Assembly (NCBI GenBank): GCA_034440635.1 | Contig: JAOTON010001145.1 | Coordinates: forward strand, 80,945-144,944 | Source: Lepas anatifera | Lineage: Eukaryota; Arthropoda; Thecostraca; Lepadidae | Direction of reading: 5' to 3' | DNA: 64,000 nucleotides | Shown here: one piece after another, positions 21,757 through 31,691 of the stretch | Layout of the letters: every line of letters starts with the position of its first letter | Numbering within the stretch: position 1 is the first letter of the stretch | The notes under the pieces: model-generated | Databases searched by the model: none | Told to the model about the DNA's origin: nothing | The model's input: the letters and a program-made list of their open reading frames with translations, nothing else | Translations under genes and position numbers: made by a program

Positions 21757-24419
21757 TAGGCCATGTCGTGATCACCACTTTTTCACAGGATCTTTGATTA
21801 CCGGGTGTTTTCTAATGTATTGATGGCCGCTGATCACGATTTGCTGGTCGAAAGTTTCGAATTCGAAAAATATTTGCCCGCGCAAGCCGTTTGAAATTCT
21901 TCCGGTTTGCCAAAATTTCGATGTTTTCATATCTCACGGATAATACAAGGCAACTGATGTATTCAAAAGGCCCCAGAACTTTAAAACCATTGAAACTGAA
22001 CAATTTCAAACCTTTTTTGACTCCTTGAAATATATACTTACCCGAAAAAGTACCTTAGAAAGACGGGGATGTTTGAGCTTAAAAAGATGATAATAGATGG
22101 GGCACATGACGCAGCCGTCAACCACTGTCCCGCTACGTCGCTTATGTCACGAAGCTATTAGCCAAAGGAGCTGGATATAGGATTTGAGCCTATTTTGAGT
22201 TCGATGAATGAACATTTACCTTCACAAGATGATCTAGATTTCTCTCGCTTGCAGTTTTAAATATTATTGGTAATGGTTGCTTTCAAAGCAGGTCCAATTC
22301 AGATCAGCTAGCCAGCCTATATAGATTAGGTATCTAAGCATGTAGTCACTGCGGATCAATTTCAAGTATTAAAATGTATGCAAGAGCCAGTCGATTATAT
22401 TTAGATTAGTCTTGCTATCACTAGCAAGTAGAATACCGCATTTCGGGAAAAATGAAGCTACACCTCACCTAGCGCCGCCGTCAAGCCGCTTAACATGATT
22501 CACATGCATGCTGCCGCTTAACCAGCTCTCGATTGGGGCTGACGTTGTCGGTCACATTATGATGCTGCGGCTTGAAGAGATGGAGGCCAGGAAAGTGAAC
22601 GAATTTCGCGTTTCAATAGCTTGAAAATTCGAACCGACCGCTGATGAAGTTGCCGAGACTTACAGAAGAGCATCTGTGCCAGCAAGAAACAAGTACAAAG
22701 TTCGCTGTAAAATAAGGAAGCACCGTAAACTGAAGGAAGCGATCAGAAGGCATCTACAAAACATGAAGGTATCGTAAGCACGGACAAAACATGACCACAT
22801 TGTTTGACATATAAAGCAGAGCTTTACCATCAAAGGCATCGGCAAATAGAACATTTCTGGAAGACCAACGAGAAGCACAGAGGTTGTATATTGGGGGCTT
22901 GGATGCTGGCGTGACAGACCGTTGGAGACGGCAGCAGCTGCGGCAACCCACTGCTGCTGCCGCCAATAAGGCCTGATCGGGAGGCCGGCTCGTCCGTATT
23001 CGAGCACAATAATATGACAATCACCCGGACAAGTCTATAAACGACTTCCGTGTAACATTAAAAAATAAGTTTTCTTTCCGAGATTGATTTATACCTGCCA
23101 GAGCCTGATCGCGTGCGGCGTGTTAGCAGCTGGTGTGATGCTACAAATAGGAAGCTCGCTGCTGCATATACCACCAGCGGTCGCTGTCAATGGTGCTGTT
23201 GCGTTCTGACGCAGCTTTGGCTCCGTCAGAACGCAACATCCGGAGAACTCCTGGTAGCCACAACGACAGCAGCAGTGGCTTGGCTCAGCTGCTGCCGTCT
23301 CCAATGGTCTGTCACGACTGCATCCAAGCCCCCAATATACAACCTCTGTGCTCACCGCTGGTCTTCCAGAAATGTTCTGTTTGCCGATACTTTTGATGGT
23401 AGAGCTCTGTTTGATATGTCAAACAATGGTGTCATGCTTTGTCCATGCTTACAATATCTTCATGTTTTGTAGGCGCCTTCTGATCGTTTCCTTCAAATTA
23501 TAAAGCTTCCTTATTTCTCAGCGAACTTTGTACCTGTTTCTTGCTGGCACAGATGCTCTTCTGTAAGTCTCGGTAACTTCATCAGCGGTCGGTTCGAATA
23601 TTGAAGCTATTGAAACATGAAATTCGTCCGCTTCCCTGGCCTCAGTCTCTTCAAACCGCAGCATCATAAATCGACCGACAACGGCATGTATTGACGGCAA
23701 GCTGGGTGTCGTGTAGCTTCATTTTTCCCGAAATACGGTATTCTCCTTGCTAGTGATAGCAAGACTAATCTGAACATAATCGACTGGCTCTTGCATACAT
23801 TTTAATACTTGAAATTTTTACGCAGTGACTACATGCTAAGATACCTAATCTATTTATGGCTGGCTCATCCTAATTGGACCTGCTTTGAAAGCAACCATTA
23901 CCAATTATATTTAAAACTGCAAGCGAGAGAAATCTGGATCATCTTATGAAGGTAAATGCTCATTCATCGAATTCATAACAGGCTCAAATACTATATCCAG
24001 CTCCTTTGGCTAATACCTTCTTGTCATAAGCGACGTAAGGGACACTGACTGACGGCTGCGTCATGCGCGCCATCTATTATCATCTTTTTAAGCTCAAACG
24101 TCCCAGTCTTTCCAAGGTACTTTTCCAGGTAAATATATATTTCAAGGAGTTAAAAAATGTTTCAAATTGTTCAGATTGAATAGTTTTAAAGTTCTGGAGC
24201 CCTTCCAATACATTAGTTGCATTTTATGGTCCTTGAGATATCAAAACATCGAAATTTTGGCAAACCGGAAGAATTTCAAACGGCTTGCGCGGGCAAATAT
24301 TTTTCGAATTCGACATTTTCGACCAGAAAATCGTCATCAGCGGCCATCAATACATTAGAAAACACCCGGTAATCAAAGATCCTGTGAAAAAGTGGTGATC
24401 ACGACATGGCCTAATGGTT
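21757..24419. repeat. Inner palindrome 2: about 2.7-kb inverted repeat with about 1.15-kb arms
   Basis: The left arm 21757-22945 pairs with the right arm 23278-24419. Matches include the CCATGTCGTGATCACCACTT edge and CCCCCAATATACAACCTCTG in the inner part. The 330-bp loop holds a 14-bp hairpin, GTTGCGTTCTGACG at 23198-23211 against CGTCAGAACGCAAC at 23224-23237. Both arms contain degraded versions of one short basic open frame (minus strand 23518-23700, VTETYRRASVPARNRYKVR), so the duplicated unit may once have been coding. Class unknown. Confidence 0.85.
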
Positions 24420-24616
24420 ACCAACACTTGTATGCACAAATAATGCGCATAATATGGTATTGGCCAAAATAACCCACATGATTTCTAGCGCTCCAATTTG
24501 AAAAATTCAAACACATTTTGAACTAATTTTCCAAAAGGTCAAAGAATCCAACCGGGTATAGCCGATTTGAGCATTTTCTGTCAAAATGTCACTGTCTACT
24601 GGACGTCCTGCAGTGG
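24420..24616 (-). repeat. Outer right arm of the large palindrome
   Basis: Pairs with 19963-20155. Together with palindrome 2 it forms one element of about 1.35-kb arms whose left arm was later split by palindrome 1. Confidence 0.85.
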
Positions 24617-24782
24617 AGAAAACAGTATGTGCCAGACATTAAGCATGAAGAGTTGAGAACGGCCTATGCCTGATAATCATGTCATGAATATAGATTGGTA
24701 CTTACTGTGATACATATATTTCCAATGCATTTCACTTCTGTTATACGAAACGTTCCGGATGAGTTCAACACAGAGAGAGTCT

Positions 24783-24945
24783 TAACACTTAAACCAACAC
24801 AGCAGGCAGATGAACGTGTTTCGACAAAAATTGTCTTTTTCAGCATCTATGGTAGGAGGGATGAAATCCCTCCTACCATAGATGCTGAAAAAGACAATTT
24901 TTGTCGAAACGCGTTCATCTGCCTGCTGTGTTGGTTTAAGTGTTA
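24783..24945. repeat. Compact hairpin, 79-bp arms, 5-bp loop
   Basis: 24783-24861 is the reverse complement of 24867-24945 with one visible mismatch (CGTGTTT against CGCGTTT). The word ACACAGAGAGAGTCT occurs just outside on the left (about 24768-24782) and again near 24967-24981. A near-perfect hairpin of this size is either a very recent foldback insertion or a retained double-stranded RNA source. Confidence 0.92.
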
Positions 24946-24988
24946 ATATCTGTCAACCACTGTTATACACAGAGAGAGTCTGTAACTG

Positions 24989-25236
24989 CTAAGATGTTCC
25001 CTGGCCTCTCCCCTCGAATCCGGAAATGTAAGAAACACTGAAGATTATATATTCGGGCACATCCCTTCATCAGAATCATGGAGTAAATATCAATAATTCT
25101 CAGTCCTAGCATAGCCAGACCTCGAATTCGTGGTCTGGCTATACTAGGACTGAGAACTGGGCTGAGCCCGAATATATAATCTTCAGTATTTTTTTACCTT
25201 TCCGGATTCGAAGGGAGAGGGCAGGGAACATCTTAG
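24989..25236. repeat. Palindromic repeat of about 250 bp (relative at 8715-9065)
   Basis: The outer arms CTAAGATGTTCCCTG and CAGGGAACATCTTAG match, as do CGAATCCGGAAA and TTTCCGGATTCG, then ATTATATATTCGGGC and GCCCGAATATATAAT. The centre is a hairpin on TCTCAGTCCTAGCATAGCCA and its inverse. The left arm has a roughly 40-bp piece not mirrored on the right. Confidence 0.85.
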
Positions 25237-25365
25237 CAACTCATCGTCATGCTCCTCGCCGCAGCACTTCAAAACTTATCAGAGTCTGTAGCTGTATCTA
25301 CATTTGATAGTGTCTTCTTAAAAAAATTGTAAACACAACATGTATAACCTTCGTGTGTGCGACAG

Positions 25366-25465
25366 GACACGGTCTGGCAGTGAGCGCGTCCAAGGAGGCA
25401 GGTGAAGAAATAGACGACCCGACTGCTAGTGGAAAGAGAGGACACCAAGAGCAGATGGAGAGTGG
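25366..25465 (+). CDS. Candidate internal exon, unknown protein
   Basis: An acceptor (TGTGCGACAG|G) and a donor (AGTGG|GTGAGT) bound an open frame reading HGLAVSASKEAGEEIDDPTA and onward to HQEQMESG. Hydrophilic, no recognisable domain. It lies 130 bp upstream of another exon-like open segment. Confidence 0.35.
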
Positions 25466-25595
25466 GTGAGTTTGGATTTTTACGCCTTGAAAACCGCCAT
25501 ACATTCTGCTCCAAGCGTAAGATTGTTACATGCTTATAAACTGCCTACATCTTGTGTTGGGTAAGTGTTAGCATTATGATTCAATCTGCCTTCAG

Positions 25596-25751
25596 AGTAT
25601 GCGATGTCAGCACCAACATCTGGCCGGCCATTGAAACTCGCCTATCGCAGCCCTTCAGAGTAGCTCTGATGGGTTGCGACACTGGGTTAAGTGACCGACA
25701 CTGGGCTGACCTGATGCAGATCTTCAGTGAGGTGGCCTTCGCAAAGTCCGC
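25596..25751 (+). CDS. Candidate internal exon, unknown protein
   Basis: An acceptor (TCTGCCTTCAG|AG) and a donor (GTCCGC|GTAAGT) bound 156 bp (52 codons) open in one frame, reading VCDVSTNIWPAIETRLSQPF and DRHWADLMQIFSEVAFAKS. The protein-like composition and consensus splice sites support a real exon. I do not recognise the family. Confidence 0.4.
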
Positions 25752-25855
25752 GTAAGTTGCCAAGCAATTCATCCACCATTGGTTAGCTTATACTCTGAGG
25801 GCCCTGGAGAGTGAAAAATGAGAAGGAAAATAGGACTTTTTCCAAAAATTTCAAT

Positions 25856-26394
25856 TAAAAAAGGTCAAAACGTCACGAGGTAACAATTTGACCTGAGGCC
25901 AAAAAATATTTTTGTTATGCAGCCCGTGGCATCTTCTTTCTATGGAAATACTCTTTGGTTCATTTTGATTAGCCACTTTTGAGATAACAAATTGTTTCTT
26001 TTTAATGTTTGCGCTGATCTCGAAAATTTGATGACCTCTACCTCGTGACCTTTTTGACCTGAGGACCTGAAAATTGGTCCCAATTTGTGTTTTGTGTAGA
26101 GCACCTTGGATACCAAATTTGGTGAAAATCTGAGGGGTCATGGTGAACTCGAAACAAATTGTGTAGCACCTGGTGGGCCCAATATGTGATGTGAGTTTCT
26201 GATCTTACTTAAGCTGTTTTAAACATTTCTTGATGCGAGGTTACTTGACCCGGCCTGGTGACCTAGCCTGACATGACCCATTAAGTACGACGGGGCTTCG
26301 CGCCGTCGTTTCTCCACGCCGCGCCGCCGGGATAATCTTAGGGGGGAGAGGGGTCATTTGAAACCCCTGCCCCACCGGGGCGAGAGCTAAGGCT
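25856..26394 (+). mobile_element. AGGTCA-rich miniature element remnant
   Basis: About 540 bp with several TGACCT/AGGTCA words, then the hairpin-like ACGACGGGGCTTCGCGCCGTCGT (about 26288-26310) and a terminus GCCCCACCGGGGCGAG near 26372-26387. That terminus resembles a degraded family A end. The left end is undefined and no TTAA is preserved. Confidence 0.5.
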
Positions 26395-26596
26395 AGACAA
26401 ATCGCAGCCTAATTGAACCTGCTCAATATTTTAGCCTGAAGGTATAATCTAAAATTAGGAAAGGCCAATGCTCTACTACGCCATAACCTTGAAACAAAAC
26501 TGGAAATGGATGCCACTGAACTGTTCAAATGGTGGAAAGAGCTTCAGGATTTTTCGAATTTCGTAAAGAAAGGTTTCCAGACATGTAAAATCTTAT
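26395..26596. other. No gene supported
   Basis: About 200 bp of unique-looking sequence between two miniature elements. Confidence 0.4.
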
Positions 26597-27590
26597 CACG
26601 CGCCCCGCTGGGTGGGGGGCGGAATTCGCCCCCTCCTGGTTTTCCCCAAATAGCTCAAAAAGGAAGAAACGCAGAACAACGAAACTTACAATACCTTATC
26701 CCGGATCAATTTTACACATCTGACCAAAATTTTGAGTTAAGGTCCAGGAGCTGTTCAAGGTCAAGTGACCCGACCTCAAAACCTAAAATCACGAGTTTGA
26801 AGCGGCGCCCAGGGAACATCAGCGAACCGATCAGTTTGAAACTTTCATAATATGATAAAGTCATTAGGGTCTACAAATCTGCAATCTCTGAATTTTGATA
26901 TTGTTGACCTAAGGTGGGGCCAATTTTTTGGTCACCCCATTGTAAGTATACAGTGAAAAATAGAATGGGCTCGTTTTTAGTAAATACTGGATAGATAAAG
27001 CTGAAAATCCTCAAACCGTTTTTTCTTACCACGATCTTGACCATTAAGTTGAGTTTTTGAGCATCTGACCTCTCAAATCTCATTTCAGGTCACGGGAGCA
27101 TAGAGTGATTGTTTTGCCAATAACTTCTTACTGAATTCTAACATTTTTTCTTGAATTGTGCTTATATTGTCAAGGGGAGCCGATTGGTATGCAACATGAC
27201 CATACTGGGTCACTCTGTGACCCTGACCTAGCTCGAGGTCAGGTCATTTTCACTATTTGACCTAGAAAGGTCATATTATACATCATTCGATTTGCCGCGA
27301 TGTGAGGAATCCAATGATGCATAAAGATTTTCTCTGGCTCCCCTGAGGGCAGATCTGGAGAGAGAAACGTGCACTGTTCTATTGTAAGCCTTTCGAACCT
27401 TCTTTGACCTATGCTGACGTCAATATTGATCTGACATAAAAACATCGTTTAAAATCTCTTCTTGTCAAAAGCTTTCCAACGCCGCCCGTAATTTTCCTTT
27501 AGCTTTCGTGGGGAATGAGATACGGAGGGGGCGAAAAACGCCCCGCCCCCAGCGGGGCGCGTCATGCCAGGGACCCCAGCGGGGCGCGTG
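26597..27590 (+). mobile_element. TTAA-type miniature element, family C, copy C2
   Basis: The left end is CACGCGCCCCGCTGGG and the right end is CCCAGCGGGGCGCGTG, with decayed TTAT and TTGA where TTAA would be expected. GC palindromes centred on GAATTC (left) and GGGGCGAAAAACGCCCC (right) sit near the ends. It aligns with C1 in reverse. The C1 comparison shows that C2 lacks the SINE. AGGTCA/TGACCT words are frequent, and no coding function is recognised. Confidence 0.8.
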
Positions 27591-27717
27591 TTGAGATAGC
27601 CTGGAGTATCAAAGGACCTCGCTTCTGGATGTCTCCTCAAATAGCTTAGTTTAATCAATACTTAAATGTTACGGATTGTAAGCACAGCTAAGTACTGATG
27701 CTCTTAGCCCGCACCCC

Positions 27718-28718
27718 ACCGGGGGTCCGGCGCCACCTTCACCCCACCGGGGCCATCGATAGCCCCTCTAACTCCGAAAATATGGGGGTTAGCGCAAATC
27801 TACGAAGTGCATTAAAAAGCTCGCGTGAATTCAGTACGAAATTACTTTACATGTCTAAGCGCTCAGGTCAATGGTTTGACCTCCAGAGGTCAAGTTAGGT
27901 CACGATAGGCTATTTTCACTCAAATATTCAATGCTTAAGAAAACTGGGCATAACTCTTATGCCATTAGAGCTATTGAGATCTGGTTAACTACATTGGATA
28001 GGAATTTTCCAGAACTTTCTCCGCTGTGTAGAACGTAATGATCTCCCGCCAGTGGTTTGACCTCCAGGTCACCTCGTAACCTCAAATGACCTGAGGTCAT
28101 CAAAGGTCAGAGAGTGACCTTGCTAGATCAAATGAAAGCTAGTGATGAGACATACACGATGGTGTTTAATTCAACACTAGCTTAATTAGGTCAAAAGTTA
28201 TTTCCAAAATACTGTTTTTGAACCCTGGTGACCTTGGATGACATGGGAGATGTCAATTGGAAATTATGATCCCTGGGATTCGTAAAAGGGTGTCCAAGAA
28301 CGCTCTTCTGAGCAAGCCGAGTATTTGCCATCGTTTTTGTGGCTTTTAGATTATAAGACAGCTTGTTCCCATGCTTTTTCAAAGGGAGAAGTCACCTCGT
28401 GACCTGACCTTAGGTCACGAAATCGTAAAATCTCGAATATACACCCTGTAGACCCTGGCGGGCCATGAACTGTAGGAAGTTTCAAATCGATCGACTGAGA
28501 AACGTAGCTGGTATAGAGCTCAAAAGTTGAAGTGAGGTGACCTTGGTTAATCTCGCCTGGTGACCTGACCTTGGGTGACCCGGGGTAAAAAATTTCAGGA
28601 ATGGTGCGAAAATAATGGGGTGAGTGATAGAGCCCTCAACCGCGGTCCTTCGTTTCGTCGTTATTCTGCTATCCCGGAAAAACCTTGGGGGCCATCAATG
28701 GCCCCGGTTGGGCGAGGG
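27718..28718 (-). mobile_element. TTAA-flanked miniature element, family A, copy A2
   Basis: The left end CCCGCACCCCACCGGGGGTC is preceded by TTAG, a one-base change from TTAA. The right end GGTTGGGCGAGGG is followed by TTAA (28719-28722). GGGGCCATCGATAGCCCC and GGGGGCCATCAATGGCCCC are decayed versions of the A palindromes. It is inverted relative to A1 and parallel to A3. It is the most diverged of the three copies and hence probably the oldest. Confidence 0.85.
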
Positions 28719-28820
28719 TTAAATACTGATCATGTCCTGTTCTGCCGTGCATGGAGTGGGAGGGCAGCATACGTACACTTACTGAACACCTCATATCCCT
28801 GATTCTCTCTCTTTCCTCAG

Positions 28821-28930
28821 CTATCCTGGTGCGAAGCTTTACCTCAAGTGGGCGACAGACCTGATAGATACCTCCGGGGACTCAGTCAAGCTGCACCCAG
28901 TCCTCATGGAGTCAATCTTAATAATCCGTT
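28821..28930 (+). CDS. Candidate exon fragment, unknown
   Basis: It begins after a strong acceptor (CTCTCTTTCCTCAG). The frame YPGAKLYLKWATDLIDTSGD is open, but no donor is clear, so the 3' coordinate is arbitrary. It could precede the exon at 29363 in the same gene. Confidence 0.3.
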
Positions 28931-29190
28931 ATCCACATGGCTCGCCAATGTTTGCTATTCGGCTGTTTATCTTTCTTTGTTCGGAAATAATTATTCATTT
29001 GTTATTCTTTATTTTCATTAGATGAATTATTATTATTATTTATTATTAACTCACGAAAACCAAGTGTCGTACCCAAATGCTTAGAGCAGCTCATTGACCA
29101 CCTTTCCTTTTACCAACAAAAACAAAAGAATGTTTTATTATATATCGTGTTCCTTGGGCTTGTTTCTGATAAATGGGTAGATATTGTATG

Positions 29191-29234
<44 letters not shown>
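29191..29234. repeat. (TA)n / (TATG)n microsatellite
   Basis: TATG repeats pass into about 36 bp of AT dinucleotides. Confidence 0.95.
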
Positions 29235-29237
<3 letters not shown>

Positions 29238-29362
29238 CTTTGCCAGACTTCCAGCCTGTGTTAACTCAACATAAAAGGAAAGATCGAAACAATAATTATT
29301 TTTTAGTGAAATATTTTTAAATATTTTTATTGCTTCTAATGCAATGCATTTTCTGTTGGCAG

Positions 29363-29679
29363 AACACCATCAGGGCCAAACTGAAGTCCAAACTGAAAAA
29401 CACCCGTCACCGCAACCCGAAGCTCCAGACAAAACGTTTCAAAGTGTCCATGGCCCAGCTGGCGCGGGTGAGCCTTCCGAATTTGATTGCATGCTTCCAG
29501 CTGCCGAGGAGGAGACTGAGGCAGCATATAGACTGAGGAATGCTTCAGGTCTCCAGGAAGAGGACGCCCGCCAGCTCAAGGAAAAAACGCTGGGAATGCA
29601 GCGATACCTGCTGACGCGCGCGAGGGATCCGCTGCCTGAGATCAAGGAGCACTTCCCCTGGCTGTTCTGTGAAGAGGAG
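29363..29679 (+). pseudogene. Exon of a SAMD3-like multi-copy protein, frameshifted
   Basis: An acceptor (TTCTGTTGGCAG) and a donor (GAGGAG|GTAGGA) delimit 317 bp. The first part reads NTIRAKLKSKLKNTRHRNPK and RFKVSMAQLAR. After a one-base shift near 29466 the other frame continues with EEEDARQLKEKTLGMQRYLL and IKEHFPWLFCEEE. This order (basic RNTRHRN-type segment, K(V/L)SMAQLA, acidic stretch, helical MQR segment, FPWL) resembles the uncharacterised SAMD3-like proteins common in fishes and arthropods, recalled from general familiarity and not aligned. The shift makes it either a pseudogene or an assembly indel. Confidence 0.5.
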
Positions 29680-29787
29680 GTAGGACTTGTAAAGGGAGCC
29701 CAATTTTTTTTCTGATCCAAAGCTACCGATTGTTGTCTGATCTAACCGAAGCGGATGGAGAAAATATCACTGATGAAATAATTTTTT

Positions 29788-29890
29788 AGGTTTAACGACC
29801 ACAAACTGCCAGGCCTTCCCTACAACACCGCCGCTACCACCAACTCATTACCAACTCTTCCTGTTGGAAGGGTATTAGCAGAGTGTTGTG
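29788..29890 (-). repeat. Diverged SINE 3' body fragment
   Basis: GGTTTAACGACCACAAACTGCCAGG and, further on, CTCTTCCTGTTGGAAGGG correspond in order and orientation to the tail and body of the SINE at 14271-14453. The tRNA head is not recognisable. Confidence 0.5.
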
Positions 29891-30291
29891 GGAATGACCT
29901 AGGACCCTAAAAAGATGATACAGATGACAGTAAAAGCGCTAAAAGACTGGCAGCCTAAAACGCCAAAGTCCAGAAACTAAAACGTCTAAACCCTAAAAAG
30001 CCCAAAAGGGCTACGTCAAGGTAAAGATAAGAAGAAAAAAGCGTGGGATGAGGTAAATGCAACGTTTCAGTCTTGGACCGTCGTCAGGCGAGGGGTGAAA
30101 GATGGAGGTGGCTAGAGGCCTGAGGTAACCTTTTTCCAAATACCGAGTGACTGGAGGCCTAAGGTAAACTTTTGGTCGAAGCAAAAAGTGTCGGCAGTCC
30201 CAATACCCTCTTGCCGGAGGAGAAAGGGAACATCGTGTGTGGCGTGTTATGTCTGAGCATGCGTCTGAGAGCGTGTCCCCGTATGTCGAAT

Positions 30292-31515
30292 TTACCGCAA
30301 GAGTGGCCAGGAAGATGTTTTTGTGTTGAGAGTAGGTCTGTAGCGCCGAATGAGGATTGATTCTGCGATTTTTCTGTTTGGGCCATCACTGGCGTATTTT
30401 AGAATTTTGATGCTAAAGTTGTCTGCTGTCAGCTCATCATTCGGATGCATGGTTAATCTGTGTTGGCCGAAAGGTGTTTCCTGCCTCTTATTTCTAGCAT
30501 CACCTAAGTGTTCGTTAAATCTTAGTCTAACGGCCCTCTGGCTCTCACCGATATAAAATGACTTGCCTGGTTGGCAAAGCTTACAATCTATCCTATAAAT
30601 TACATTTTTGGCATGACATTTCCCATGGATACCTGCATGACAGGCGTGGCAGAAACGGCCTCCCCCAGGGCACTGTACTGGTTCCAGCGCGGATCTGACC
30701 AAAAGATGCTTCAGGGACGTGCCGCTTCTCCACGCCACCCGCATGGGAAGGCCAAAATTTCGAACGATCCGCTTGACCTGGTCACCGAGAGCGTCGTCAA
30801 CGTAAGGTAAAACAAGAGGCGCATAATTACTCCGACTTTGTGGCCTGGGGCGTGGATTTTAAGCTTCGACCTGCAGCTTTTTTAGGAGATGTTAGGGTAC
30901 CCATTTTTTTAGAAGAGGTCCAAAATCTTTTTGAGGCTCCTCTTACGAGGGCTTCCGGGTGAGGATCTACAAAGTGCCCGAAGAAACTAAGATCGGATGA
31001 CAGATTTTTTGAGCGAGCAAGGTTGAGCCGAGTCAAAAGGGAGGATGATTGGAGCTGCCATCGGTTTGAGGAAAAGTTCAGTTGTGTATGCCCCGGACGT
31101 GGAACCCGTGATGAGCGTATCCAAAAAGGGATGGAACCAGACGTGCCGGTGTGCTCGATGGCGAATTTTATGCTGGTATGAAACGAATTGATAAAATCGA
31201 AGTAAGAGTCTAGAGAGTCCTCGCCATGCGTCCAAATCCCCAATAAATCATCGATATATCGCATGTAGGCGACTGGCTGATCATGTGGGCTAGCTAAAAT
31301 CAAAGATTCCAGCCAGTTCATGAAGATGATGGCCAGTGAGGGAGCTACTCTGCTTCCCATTGCGATGCCTTGCGTCTGCCTATAAAAGTTATCACCAAAC
31401 CTGAGATAGTTGTTGGTGAGACAATGGTCAAGCAGAACGCGGATGTCTGGGGTGCTGAGCCCGTACGTGTTGATGCTCCTATGTCTCTCAAGAAGGCTCT
31501 CAACCGCATCCAAAG
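30292..31515 (-). pseudogene. Penelope-like RT (C-terminal part) and GIY-YIG endonuclease
   Basis: The RT part includes YRQTQGIAMGSRVAPSLAII and the catalytic YIDD in YMRYIDDLLGIW. Downstream, after a frameshift near 30830, comes PYVDDALGD... and then the GIY-YIG-type endonuclease VIYRIDCKLCQPGKSFYIGE, RLRFNEHL and a Cys-rich lead-in (CHACHAGIHGKCHAKN). RT plus GIY-YIG on one protein is the hallmark of endonuclease-bearing Penelope-like elements. The left edge is the target duplication at 31506-31515, and apparent Asp-rich sequence beyond it belongs to the LINE tail. Confidence 0.85.
31506..31515. repeat. Target-site duplication of the I-type LINE, left copy
   Basis: GCATCCAAAG, identical to 38282-38291. 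Flanking bases differ, so the duplication is exactly 10 bp. Confidence 0.92.
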
Positions 31516-31691
31516 TTTCATCATCATCATCATCATTTGGTGTTTTGGGCGGCCCGACTTCCATGGTCATTTTGCGCCCATATCAAACGTAAGGTATACA
31601 ACGCAATTCAGAAGAGGACGCATAGCAGATCATTCTGAGGCAATAGCCTCATTGAAGATTCTATGGTAGGTGCAGAAAACAGAATGTGGGT

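Noticed and set aside
31345..31592. Asp-, Met- or Ser-rich starts of frames near 31515
   Set aside because: They translate the (ATG)n tail of the LINE across the insertion joint.
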